Origin: VRUE01 sp963702955
GTDB lineage: Bacteria > Actinomycetota > Thermoleophilia > Solirubrobacterales > 70-9
Direction of reading: 5' to 3'
Assembly: GCA_963702955.1 (NCBI GenBank)
Contig: OY969774.1
Location: 1,674,001 to 1,738,000 of the forward strand
Length of the DNA: 64,000 nt
Shown here: positions 51,717 through 59,180 of the stretch, piece by piece
How positions within the stretch are numbered: position 1 is the stretch's first letter
Layout of the letters: every line of letters begins with the position of its first letter
Position numbers and translations under genes: made by a program
Notes under the pieces: model-generated
What the model was told of the DNA's origin: nothing
The model's input: only the letters and a program-made list of their open reading frames with translations
Database searches by the model: none

Positions 51717-52499
51717 TCAGCCGAGGCGCTTGCGCGGATGAGGTGGTCGCTTGACCCGGTAGACGTGGCGGCCGGCGCCGTCTTCGAGCGCCTCTTCCCA
51801 GGTGTAGGAGTACCGGGGCGAGACACTCTGGTCGGTTGCGACGATCAACATCGTGTAGTCGCGGCTGAGGGCTGCGGCTCCCATCGAGAGGTCAAGCGGG
51901 TTGCGAAGCCTTTCGCTGGGCTGCAACAAGATGTTCTGTCGATGGCCCCAACAGCCGGAATCATGTGGAGCCTGGCAAGCCAGGTTGTAGCTGCCATAGC
52001 CGTCGTCATACATCCAAAGGTAATAAGCGAGGAGCAGCGGCTCGCGTCCCCCGGCCCAATTCGATCCCCACTCGTAGACGGCTTCTTCAGGAAATTCTGG
52101 ACCGGGGTGGAATTCCGGATCGTCGCCGGCGCGGGCCCCTTCCAAAGCCAGTTCGTTCAGGTATGCACTGAGGCCGACAACCGGGTTGAGGGAGTAGGCG
52201 ATTCGATCGAGGTTTGAGAGGATGAGGATCTCCTCCATTGCAGGGAGGCGAAGGAAGTCCGCTGGCAATCGGTAGGGCGGCAGGCCAGTGTCTCGACGAG
52301 CGCGGTCCAGAGAATAGATCAACGTGTTCTTGCAGACCTGCGAGTAACCTCGTGCCCGCGAGTAGCACGGGGCGAGCAGCCGCGGGGCGATCTTGATGTT
52401 GTGGGCTGGGTTCGGCGCGGACGCCGAGGCGGTTGAAGGGCAAACCGCCAAGATCGTCGCAAGCAGCAGCGCAGATATCCAAGATGCCATCCCCTGCAT
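51717..52499 (-). CDS. Secreted CAP/SCP-like domain protein
   Basis: 260 aa with signal peptide ASWISALLLATILAVCPSTASASA. The domain LIYSLDRARRDTGLPPYRLPADFLRLPAMEEILILSNLDR and CQAPHDSGCWGHRQNILLQPSERL, with H-R-x-N-I-L, matches the CAP superfamily core (usually HxRNIL) found in secreted bacterial proteins of unknown activity. ALSRDYTMLIVATDQS is the last strand. Convergent with the secreted gene upstream. Confidence 0.68.
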   Translation of the reverse strand: MQGMASWISALLLATILAVCPSTASASAPNPAHNIKIAPRLLAPCYSRARGYSQVCKNTLIYSLDRARRDTGLPPYRLPADFLRLPAMEEILILSNLDRIAYSLNPVVGLSAYLNELALEGARAGDDPEFHPGPEFPEEAVYEWGSNWAGGREPLLLAYYLWMYDDGYGSYNLACQAPHDSGCWGHRQNILLQPSERLRNPLDLSMGAAALSRDYTMLIVATDQSVSPRYSYTWEEALEDGAGRHVYRVKRPPHPRKRLG

Positions 52500-52528
52500 C
52501 CCTGTGATGGTAGCCGTGGACTAGTCCA

Positions 52529-52556
52529 ATTGCTGTCTTTCGCGCAAAGCAGCAAT
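52529..52556. repeat. Hairpin H3 with CGCGCAAAG loop side
   Basis: ATTGCTG and CAGCAAT pair around T-CTTT-CGCGC-AAAG, where CTTT/AAAG forms an inner stem. Third member of the set at 43327-43353 and 46750-46772, in the gap ahead of the CAP-like gene. Confidence 0.55.
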
Positions 52557-52622
52557 CAGGATGAAGACCACGTAGTCACGAGGTGAGGCGAGGGCGTTTA
52601 CATCCCCGATCAGCGGTGAGCG

Positions 52623-54818
52623 TTAGCTCGCGTTGCCGCAGGTCGATCCCGAGGGGAACCCGTTGACCCCGGGGGCGTCGAGTACTGCGTAGGTCACTCG
52701 CTGTCGAGAATATCGATCTGTCTGCGTCGATTCGTACGGCCCGTAGCTCGTCGTGTAGAAGACGTAGATGCGACCGTCGCTTGACATGCGTCGGCTGAGA
52801 CTCGGGCTGGTATAGATGAAGCACTCGCCGTCTGGGAAGTTGTGATTGAGGTAGTACTCGACGTGAGAACTGGAAAGCATGGCGTCAGACGGCAGTGCAG
52901 AGGCGACGAGCCGTTGGGCTGTGCTCAGCGAGATCTGACGCGGGAAGAAGATCGTGAGGTGAACGATGCAGCCGACGGAGTCCGGGGTCGTCGGACATTC
53001 GCGTGCGCCGACGTTGCTGAAGGTGTTCCGATATCGGTTGACGGGATCGAAGGCGTCGTACGGCGGCGTCTGTTCGGCGGGTGGGCGGTGAGCGGTGGCG
53101 AACGCGCGGTAGGTCGCTCCGATCCCTGGAAACGGTGGGCCCGCGTCAGGGATCCGTATGCCGTCGACGGTGACCGCCTGTAGGCCGCTGGGTGGAGAAT
53201 GAGGCGTGCCGGCAGCTGGATTTGGCCCGAGCACGTAGGTGGAGATGGAGTCCGCGGGCAGCTCGTCGCTCAAGACGCCGCTCGTGACAGCGGCCGCTTG
53301 CACGGGTGCCTCGCGTTGGCTCGCATCGGTTCGATAGACGAGAGGAGTCTCCTGACTGATCCCAAGTGAGCTCAGATCGATGCGGAGGGGCTCGCTGCTG
53401 CTGGGGGCGGGGTTGGTGGCGACCACGACGACATGCCGCACGCCTGTCTGGGCGACGACGGTGCGAACTCCCCCGGAGCCGGGAGAGCTGACGGGTACGA
53501 TCGTCGAGGTGCCGGGAATGAATCGCGTGTATTGCCCGAGCGCCCAAAAGCGTGCGCTCGGGGTGAGGTCTTGGCCGACGGTGGCGGGCGGCGCGGTCTG
53601 GCCTTTCATGGGGTAGGCGCGGTCGGTCAACAGGCCCCATCCGTCGGGGCCCTCCATCGCCGTCCAGTAGATCCACGCTTCCGGCGCGAGACCGTTGAGG
53701 TCATCGGCTACCTGCACGGCGAGATCGATCCCGGTGCAGATCGAATCCTGTCCACTGACGCCCGACCTCGGGCAGGGGTGCGGCGCGTTGCCAAACTCCG
53801 ACATCCACAGTGTCCGCCCCGTCGTGTGGACGGCGTTTCCGAGCGCAGTGCGGTTGGCGCCGGTGTAGGGGCGGGAGCCGTCTTCGTAGCTGTGCGTGTT
53901 GATCTGCCGGACGCAGCCGAAGTCCCCGGGGGGCGCACTCACGAAGTCGAGGCCGTCGTCCGGGGAGTTGCTGTCCGGCGTACTCACAGGTACGCCGAGC
54001 GGTCCGAGGGCGTTACAGGTGTCTTGCACGACGTCGCTCAGCGCCGAGCGCGCAACCGGCGAACTCTGCATCTTGTCGTTGCTGAAGTAAGCACCCTCCT
54101 GGCAAGCGTCCGCCTGGGTGCATTCCCACGCGATGGTTGGCTCGTTGAGCGGGTCGACCGAGGTGAAGACGATATGTTCTCTTCGAAATGCTGTGACGAC
54201 CTCGGCTAGGTACGCCGCGTATATGAGGGCCTGATTGCTGCCCGCCAACACAGTGGTCTTGCCGTCCCCCTGAGGACACCGGTTCGGCAGCAGCCACCAG
54301 GGCGGGGAGTTCGCAAATGCCTCGATGTAGCTCTTCACGCCGTGACGCTGCTCGATCAGCAACTGCGCGAGCTGGAGCACCGCGATCTGGTGCCCGTCCA
54401 GCTTTAGATTTGGGTGGCCGTTCGCCGACGACGGCAGAACCGTAGGTACTTCGGCGCCGGGGCGAAACGCCAGGGCGCATCGCTCGCCGGGACCGCTCGC
54501 GCCAATGTTGTAGCGAGCTATGTTCAGGCCGAGCGGAAAGAGCGGTTGACCGTCGGCAGACATCAGGCCACTGGGCACTGTGGGGTCACCAAAGAGTAGC
54601 CGGGCGACGGCTGTCCGTTCGGCGAGCGGCCAAGCCCCGACGAGCTCCGCCCACCACGCGAGCGAGACGCCCCAGCCTTGGAAACGCACCTCGCGGTCAA
54701 CTTCCAGATGCGGGCTCGGAGTCTCGCCGCAGGCGCCAAGACCGACAGTCAGCCCCAACACCACGCAAACCAGGCTTGCCAGACTCGTTGCCTGCGAGCG
54801 GCCAATCCCGTGCCCCAT
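52623..54818 (-). CDS. GH30-like glycoside hydrolase lipoprotein
   Basis: 731 aa from ATG 54818 (MGHGIGRSQATS); an ATG at 54857 adds 13 residues. Lipobox LGLTVGLGACGE at about 25-35 predicts a lipid-anchored exported protein. GH30 landmarks: RFQGWGVSLAWWAELVGAWP, NIARYNIGASGPGE, AFANSPPWWLLPNRC, the acid/base glutamate in SVDPLNEPTIAWE and the nucleophile glutamate in LWMSEFGNAP, then WIYWTAMEGPDGWGL. A C-terminal region of about 200 residues is extra. Related enzymes cut beta-1,6-galactan or xylan. Unusual cargo on a mobile element. Confidence 0.82.
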   Translation of the reverse strand: MGHGIGRSQATSLASLVCVVLGLTVGLGACGETPSPHLEVDREVRFQGWGVSLAWWAELVGAWPLAERTAVARLLFGDPTVPSGLMSADGQPLFPLGLNIARYNIGASGPGERCALAFRPGAEVPTVLPSSANGHPNLKLDGHQIAVLQLAQLLIEQRHGVKSYIEAFANSPPWWLLPNRCPQGDGKTTVLAGSNQALIYAAYLAEVVTAFRREHIVFTSVDPLNEPTIAWECTQADACQEGAYFSNDKMQSSPVARSALSDVVQDTCNALGPLGVPVSTPDSNSPDDGLDFVSAPPGDFGCVRQINTHSYEDGSRPYTGANRTALGNAVHTTGRTLWMSEFGNAPHPCPRSGVSGQDSICTGIDLAVQVADDLNGLAPEAWIYWTAMEGPDGWGLLTDRAYPMKGQTAPPATVGQDLTPSARFWALGQYTRFIPGTSTIVPVSSPGSGGVRTVVAQTGVRHVVVVATNPAPSSSEPLRIDLSSLGISQETPLVYRTDASQREAPVQAAAVTSGVLSDELPADSISTYVLGPNPAAGTPHSPPSGLQAVTVDGIRIPDAGPPFPGIGATYRAFATAHRPPAEQTPPYDAFDPVNRYRNTFSNVGARECPTTPDSVGCIVHLTIFFPRQISLSTAQRLVASALPSDAMLSSSHVEYYLNHNFPDGECFIYTSPSLSRRMSSDGRIYVFYTTSYGPYESTQTDRYSRQRVTYAVLDAPGVNGFPSGSTCGNAS

Positions 54819-55184
54819 GATTCGCAAGTGTACGCTTGGCTGGGCACTGCCCACCATTGGAGCCGCCGGTCAAGCGGCATGCGCAGCGAAGGCTTCGAAT
54901 GGGCTGAGCCCATCCGCGAGTATGAACCCCCACCGCACCTCGAGAGTCATTCAACCGGCGAGAAGATGACATCTGCAGCGTCTACGGCCGAGGCGTCGAG
55001 ATGGCGCTGGTTGGCGGCAGCGACGATCGCTAGCACGGTGTTCCGTTTGCTCCGTATTTGGCATTGACCCTGAGCGCACATGCTTCTGCGCGCAAACAAG
55101 CCCGCACCGTCATTTCTCCGCGTGCTCGCTTACGGCGAGAAGGAGGAGTCTTGGGAAGCTGGCATCGAGCTACTACTTCCGCGT
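54819..55184. other. Gap with only a weak open frame
   Basis: The only open stretch starts at ATG 54879 and ends at 55067 (62 codons, MRSEGFEWAEPIREYEPPPHL...). It matches nothing I know and has no ribosome site. No RNA or repeat is seen before the IS at 55185. Confidence 0.3.
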
Positions 55185-56729
55185 GAGGCTGTCGCACAAA
55201 CACCCCGCTTTTTCGGTCCGTTCGCGCCGAGAAAATGGGTCATGCCTCAGAACTTCCTCAGCTGTGACCGTGACCAGCCAATGCTGTTGCCGCCGGACCT
55301 CCGGGACTGGCTCGACGGGGACCACCTCGCCTGGTTCGTGATCGATGCGGTGGCGGAGCTGGACCTGGATCCGTTCTACGCCTCCTATCGCGCCGACGGC
55401 CACGGCCGCGCCGCCCACGATCCGAAGATGATGGTGACGCTGTTTGCCTACGCCTACGCGGTCGGCGAGCGCTCCTCACGCGGAATCGAGCGCCGCTGCC
55501 GAGAGGACGTCGCCTTCCGAGTGATTTGCGCCAACCAGGCCCCCGACCACGCCACGATCGCCCGCTTTCGCGTTCGCCACGAAGAGGCGCTGGCGGGACT
55601 GTTCGGCCAGGTGCTGGGGCTCTGCGGCAAGGCCGGGATCGTCAACGTCGGCGTGCTCGCGGTCAACGGCACCAAACTCGCCGCCGCGGCTTCAGACGGG
55701 GCGATCCGCACCTATGAGCAGATCGCCGCCGAGATCCTCGCCGAGGCGGGACGCATCGACGCCGCCGAGGACGAGATCCACGGTGAGGCCCGAGGGGACG
55801 AGCTGCCCGAGGCGCTTCGCACCCCGGGCGGGCGCCGCGCCTGGCTTCGCGAGGCCAAAGAGCAGCTCGAGCGCGAGCGGGCCGAGCGCCCCGAGCCGGT
55901 GCCGCGCGATCGCCCCGAACGCCTTGAGACCTGCCGCCGGCGCTTGGTCGAGGACTGGCGAGCCGAGCATCGGGCAAACCAGGCATATGAGACCTACCGC
56001 GCCCGCGGCATGGCGAGCGACGGGCGCCCCTTCGGCGCACCGCCGAAGCCCTACTCGCCGCCCGAGGTCCCCGACGGCAAGCTCAACACCACCGATCCCG
56101 ACGCAAGGCGAATGAAGTTTGGCCGCAACTTCATGCCCGCCTACAACGCCCAGGCGGTCACTACCGAGGATCAGATCATCGTCGCCGCGGAGGTCGTGAC
56201 CGAAGGCGGTGACTTCCGACAGCTCGACCCGATGATCACAGCCGCGGAGCGCGAACTGGAGACCGCTGGTGTTGACGCCAGCCCAGGAGTGGTGTTGGCC
56301 GACGCCGGCTATTGGTCAAACGATCACATCAACTCGCTGCGCGAGCGCGGGATCACCCCGCTTGTCGCCGCCGACACCACCCGAAACCGGCCACGCAAGA
56401 CCAGGCTCGGCGGGCCCTATGACTTCATGCGCAGGGTGATGGCCACCGAGACCGGCGCCGAGCTCTACGCCAAACGCCAGTGCATGGTCGAGCCCGTCTT
56501 TGCCCAGATCAAGGCGAACCGTCGGATCGAGCGCTTCAAACGAAGAGGCCGGGCTGCCGCTCGCTCGGAATGGCGCCTGATTGCCGCCACCCACAACCTG
56601 CTGAAGCTCCACCGACACACTCTGGCGACCGCAGCTGCCTGATCGGGGGCCTTTGGACCCCTGCCGTTTTCCGACGACACACCTTGCGTCGTTGGCGGCT
56701 CGAATCGGCGGAGTTTGCGCGACAGCCTC
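55185..56729. mobile_element. IS1182-like insertion sequence
   Basis: 1545 bp with terminal inverted repeats: GAGGCTGTCGCACAAAC at 55185-55201 matches GTTTGCGCGACAGCCTC at 56713-56729 (one mismatch). GCGT flanks both ends (55181-55184 and 56730-56733), a candidate 4-bp target duplication. Encloses a single transposase gene. Inserted in the gap next to the GH30-like gene. Confidence 0.72.
55242..56642 (+). CDS. IS1182-family transposase, possibly inactive
   Basis: 466 aa from ATG 55242. N-terminal DUF772-like DLRDWLDGDHLAWFVIDAVAELDLDPFYASYR, then the RNase H-like fold. The second acid VVLADAGYWSNDHINSL and the glutamate in RQCMVEPVFAQIKANRRIERFKRRG fit the DDE pattern, but the first position in VLAVNGTKLAAAASDG is Asn142 where relatives usually have Asp (D-G-T-K). 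If correctly aligned, catalysis would be lost. The terminal repeats are intact, so recent movement could have been in trans. Confidence 0.85.
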   Translation: MPQNFLSCDRDQPMLLPPDLRDWLDGDHLAWFVIDAVAELDLDPFYASYRADGHGRAAHDPKMMVTLFAYAYAVGERSSRGIERRCREDVAFRVICANQAPDHATIARFRVRHEEALAGLFGQVLGLCGKAGIVNVGVLAVNGTKLAAAASDGAIRTYEQIAAEILAEAGRIDAAEDEIHGEARGDELPEALRTPGGRRAWLREAKEQLERERAERPEPVPRDRPERLETCRRRLVEDWRAEHRANQAYETYRARGMASDGRPFGAPPKPYSPPEVPDGKLNTTDPDARRMKFGRNFMPAYNAQAVTTEDQIIVAAEVVTEGGDFRQLDPMITAAERELETAGVDASPGVVLADAGYWSNDHINSLRERGITPLVAADTTRNRPRKTRLGGPYDFMRRVMATETGAELYAKRQCMVEPVFAQIKANRRIERFKRRGRAAARSEWRLIAATHNLLKLHRHTLATAAA

Positions 56730-56778
56730 GCGTGAAAGCGAGTGAACGCGAAAGCAATGTACTCCCGGTGGGGGCCTG

Positions 56779-57084
56779 CTAATCCTCTGACACCAGATAC
56801 TTGGCCGGGCCGGAGTGCTCGACCCAGCCAGGGCGCCAGGTGACGCCGTTGACGAGATCGCCAACGGAGGTCGAGTAGGTGCCGGCGAGGCGGATCAGGA
56901 CGTCGAGGCTGGGGACGTATTCGCCGCCCTCGATCTTGTCGAGCCGCGAGCGGGTGAGGGCGGCGCGCTTGGCGGCCTCCTTCTGATCGAGGCCAGAGAG
57001 TTCGCGGGCGCGGTAGAGGTTGTCTGCGAAGCGGGCGAGGGCTTGGAAGGGGAACGGGGTCTTGGAGCGTGAGCCCGCGGTCAT
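56779..57084 (-). CDS. XRE-family HTH regulator (downstream)
   Basis: 101 aa. HTH core NLYRARELSGLDQKEAAKRAALTRSRLDKIEGGEYVPSLDVLIRLAGTYSTSVGDLV, the Cro/CI fold. The C-terminal VTWRPGWVEHSGPAKYLVSED repeats the WRPG(Y/W) element of the next gene, so they are paralogues. ATGA overlap places it at the end of the five-gene small operon. Confidence 0.85.
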   Translation of the reverse strand: MTAGSRSKTPFPFQALARFADNLYRARELSGLDQKEAAKRAALTRSRLDKIEGGEYVPSLDVLIRLAGTYSTSVGDLVNGVTWRPGWVEHSGPAKYLVSED

Positions 57085-57461
57085 CGGGAGTTGTTCGAGG
57101 TCTCGGCCGACGCAGGGCTATGGACAGGAGGTTCGTCGGTGCTGCCCCGTGCCGGGCCGTTTCGCTCGACGATCTCCCACGAGCCCGGCACGACGATCTC
57201 GTAACCGGGGCGCCACTCCAGGCCTGCGACGAGATCGTCCAGCGGAACTCCGAGGCTGCCGGCGATCCGCAGCGCGGTGTCGACACGCGGGATGCGTTCG
57301 CCTCGCTCGAGCAGACCGACCTCGGTGCGATGGATCGAGGCACGGAAGCCCAGCTCCTCTTGGGAGATATCGGCGTGATTGCGATGGCGGGCCAGGTTCT
57401 CGCCGAAGCGAACTTTCATCTCCGGCGTCGGCGGTGCGGAGGTCGGGGCGCGTGGCGTCAT
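57081..57461 (-). CDS. XRE-family HTH regulator (upstream)
   Basis: 126 aa. HTH: NLARHRNHADISQEELGFRASIHRTEVGLLERGERIPRVDTALRIAGSLGVPLDDLV, followed by GLEWRPGYEIVVPGSWEIVE. The C-terminal 25 residues are disordered. Paired with a second XRE gene (4-bp overlap) and with the ssDNA-binding-like gene (4-bp overlap). Such pairs often control excision or replication of integrative elements. Confidence 0.85.
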   Translation of the reverse strand: MTPRAPTSAPPTPEMKVRFGENLARHRNHADISQEELGFRASIHRTEVGLLERGERIPRVDTALRIAGSLGVPLDDLVAGLEWRPGYEIVVPGSWEIVERNGPARGSTDEPPVHSPASAETSNNSR

Positions 57462-57877
57462 GGCATGTACCTCGCGCCGGGCGAGTCGGCCAACTGCTCA
57501 GGCAACGGGCCGGGGTGGATCAGGTTGGCGACGATGGCGCCGCGGCAACTCGCGTGACCATCCTCCAGTAAGCAGCGTTCGCTGAGCTTGCCCGCTACGA
57601 GAACGGGAGCGCCCTTTTTCAGCTCTTCGACACGATGCCCACCGACATCGCCCGGCACCTCGACCTCGTAGCTGGCGTAGGTCCAGAGCAGCCTCGGGTG
57701 CTCTGGGTCGGCGACCGGGAACTCGACCCGCATGACGAGGACCGGAGTGCCGCCCGGACCGCCGCCCTGCCTGGGGTCATCGAGCAGCTTCCCCGTCACG
57801 ACCGCGTAGTTGAGCCCCGGTGGAATCTGTTCGGGAAAGAGCCGGCGACCGCGCTGTTCTCCGCATCGACCGCACAT
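57458..57877 (-). CDS. OB-fold (single-strand DNA-binding-like) protein
   Basis: 139 aa. N-terminal CGRCGEQRGRRLFPEQIPPG contains a zinc-type CxxC, then an OB-fold: NYAVVTGKLLDDPRQGG, VLVMRVEFPVADPEHPRLLWTYASYEVEVPG, VEELKKGAPVLVAGKLSERCLLEDGHASCRGAIVANLIHPG. The pattern matches element-encoded SSB proteins more than the host type. Likely supports replication of the excised element. Confidence 0.72.
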   Translation of the reverse strand: MCGRCGEQRGRRLFPEQIPPGLNYAVVTGKLLDDPRQGGGPGGTPVLVMRVEFPVADPEHPRLLWTYASYEVEVPGDVGGHRVEELKKGAPVLVAGKLSERCLLEDGHASCRGAIVANLIHPGPLPEQLADSPGARYMP

Positions 57878-57879
57878 GG

Positions 57880-58107
57880 CTACTTCACCTCCCTGACGAC
57901 ATAGGCACGCGGCTTGCGCTTGGCCTGGCGCACCTTCTTCTCCTTCGCCAGCCTGGCGAGGCAGTTGGCGATGGCGCCGGAGGAGCGGCCGATGCCCTTG
58001 CCGATCGCGCTCGCGGTCAGCGGGCCGTCGTCGCGGTGCTTGCGCATGTAGGTGAGGACCTGACCGTCCAGCTCGCCGGGGCGCAGGCGCTTCTTCGCGG
58101 CGGTCAT
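57880..58107 (-). CDS. Small winged-helix protein
   Basis: 75 aa: QVLTYMRKHRDDGPLTASAIGKGIGRSSGAIANCLARLAKEKKVRQAKRKPRAYVV is a complete winged HTH with a basic wing. Start overlaps the 58104-58517 gene stop by four bases; a two-base gap separates it from the OB-fold gene. Probable DNA-binding accessory protein of the element. Confidence 0.7.
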   Translation of the reverse strand: MTAAKKRLRPGELDGQVLTYMRKHRDDGPLTASAIGKGIGRSSGAIANCLARLAKEKKVRQAKRKPRAYVVREVK

Positions 58108-58517
58108 GCTCGTCCGCCTTCCCGATCGTCGAGGTCGACGAGCACTTCCTCGCAGGCGTCGAGGCCGAGCTGGAAGCGAGCGTTGGTCTCGGCGTCGGCC
58201 TCTCGCGACTCGCGCTCGGTGCCCGACTCGAGGAGCACCCGTTCAGCTTCGTCGTGCAGGCGCTTCAGGACTTCCATCAGGTCGAGGGCCGGCATGGTCA
58301 GCTCGAAGGCGTCGCGCTCTTCGCGCGGCTGCCAGCCGATGTCGGCCAGCAGCCGGAGGTCTTCGCTGAATTCCAAGCCGAGTCGTTCGGCGACGGCGAA
58401 GTCCTCGTTCTCCTCCAGCGCGATCCAGATGTCGCTGATCGCACCGAGGTGGTTGCGGACCAGCTCGTAGAGCCCGTCCCGCTGGTGGCGGTCGATCGTT
58501 GCGGTGACGTTGGGCAT
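58104..58517 (-). CDS. Helical hypothetical protein, first gene of right-end operon
   Basis: 137 aa, largely helical and acidic (LYELVRNHLGAISDIWIALEENEDFAVAERLGLEFSEDLRLLADIGWQPREE, then VLKRLHDEAERVLLESGTERESREAD). No motif known. It heads a five-gene operon with 4-bp overlaps running toward 56779, with its promoter near the tRNA-Val junction. Confidence 0.65.
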   Translation of the reverse strand: MPNVTATIDRHQRDGLYELVRNHLGAISDIWIALEENEDFAVAERLGLEFSEDLRLLADIGWQPREERDAFELTMPALDLMEVLKRLHDEAERVLLESGTERESREADAETNARFQLGLDACEEVLVDLDDREGGRA

Positions 58518-58759
58518 GGCGCCCCTCCTTCCGGTTGGGACACCGAAAGAACCGCTCAGATCAGGGCCGTCGCTCTACCCGGACGCGAAGTGCTCTGGGA
58601 GAATCGGCCGTGCATCGAAGCTGGTTCTTCGGTGCCAGGCCCCGGGGCGTTGGTAGCGTCGCCGGGGCCATATGTCTTGGGTGGCGGACCGTAGCTCCGC
58701 TCGCCCTCGAAAGCGAGTCCGAATCGGCGCGAATCGGCACCGATCCACGGCAATCGCCG

Positions 58760-58787
58760 CCGTATTGGGCACTCGTGCCCAATACGG
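58760..58787. repeat. 28-bp palindrome inside the right island junction
   Basis: Perfect 13-bp arms (CCGTATTGGGCAC and complement) with a TC centre, about 70 bp inside the tRNA-Val relic at 58859. Directly upstream are two 9-bp CGAATCGGC repeats (58721-58743) and CCGATCC, possible protein arm sites. The 58518-58858 gap holds no gene. Confidence 0.6.
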
Positions 58788-58858
58788 AGCGCCCCGCATC
58801 GCGATCGTCCTCGCGCGCCCCGACTCAGAACCCGCCAATTAGCAGCGGCTTCCCGCCA

Positions 58859-58936
58859 TGGGCGGTACTGGGCTCGAACCAGTGACCCCCTCCTTGTAAG
58901 GCAGGCGCTCTCCCAGCTGAGCTGATATGGACGCCC
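58859..58936 (-). pseudogene. tRNA-Val(TAC) relic, island right junction
   Basis: 78 nt on the minus strand with T-arm ACTGG-TTCGAGC-CCAGT, D-arm AGCTCAGCTGGGAGAGC and anticodon loop CTTACAA (TAC). Two defects: GGGCG is separated from the D-arm by about five extra bases, so the acceptor stem cannot form, and the anticodon stem has a G.G mismatch (CCTGC/GGAGG). Without these it would be a normal tRNA-Val. Its 3' half is repeated at 25700-25743. Confidence 0.72.
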
Positions 58937-58958
58937 ATTTGTCAAGTCACCAACCACC

Positions 58959-58982
58959 GAAGGCCCGCTGAAGCGGGCCTTC
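58959..58982 (+). terminator. Rho-independent terminator-like hairpin
   Basis: GAAGGCCCGC and GCGGGCCTTC form a 10-bp stem with a TGAA loop, followed by TTCTTGG. It points rightward from the tRNA-Val relic. No rightward gene lies directly upstream within the island, so it is probably older than the island. Confidence 0.55.
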
Positions 58983-58984
58983 TT

Positions 58985-59180
58985 CTTGGCCCAGGAGGCG
59001 GCGGTCAACCTGGTGCGCGACGCGCGGTCAGGCTGATATGCGCGGGTTGGCTACCGCAGGACCGGGTTTCGTCTCAGCGCCCGCTGTCTAAGACCGAGCG
59101 TCGCCGCAAGAGCGGCTGCTCATAGCTCAATCGCGGATGCGCTGGCGCGAAGGGCCGAGCCCGCCGCCTCCTGGGCCAAG
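58985..59180. repeat. 196-bp segment with perfect 20-bp terminal inverted repeats
   Basis: 58985-59004 and 59161-59180 are exact inverted copies of CTTGGCCCAGGAGGCGGCGG. The 156 bp between has no gene. It ends 15 bases from the IS110 transposase stop and starts directly after the terminator at 58959. A small MITE-like or structured element; IS110 relatives often insert beside such palindromes. Confidence 0.6.

Larger units (their letters stand above)
25700..58902. mobile_element. 33-kb integrative element in tRNA-Val(TAC)
   Basis: Delimited by the 44-bp imperfect direct repeat 25700-25743 and 58859-58902. It contains a tyrosine integrase, Xis-like protein, replication-relaxation protein, TraG/VirD4-like ATPase, iteron-like repeats (39278-39311), a small regulatory operon at the right end, an IS and probable defence cargo. 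Flanks on both sides are ordinary backbone genes. No relaxase or type IV secretion channel is recognised, so it looks like a mobilisable or actinobacterial-type integrative element. The position of the integrase 8 kb from the left junction leaves open that two elements are nested. Confidence 0.65.

Noticed and set aside
25700..58902. Prophage
   Set aside because: There is an integrase, Xis-like and SSB-like genes but no capsid, portal, terminase, tail or lysis gene.
58985..59035. Coding remnant reading AAVNLVRDARSG
   Set aside because: It is short, lies within the inverted-repeat segment and matches nothing certain; coding origin cannot be supported.
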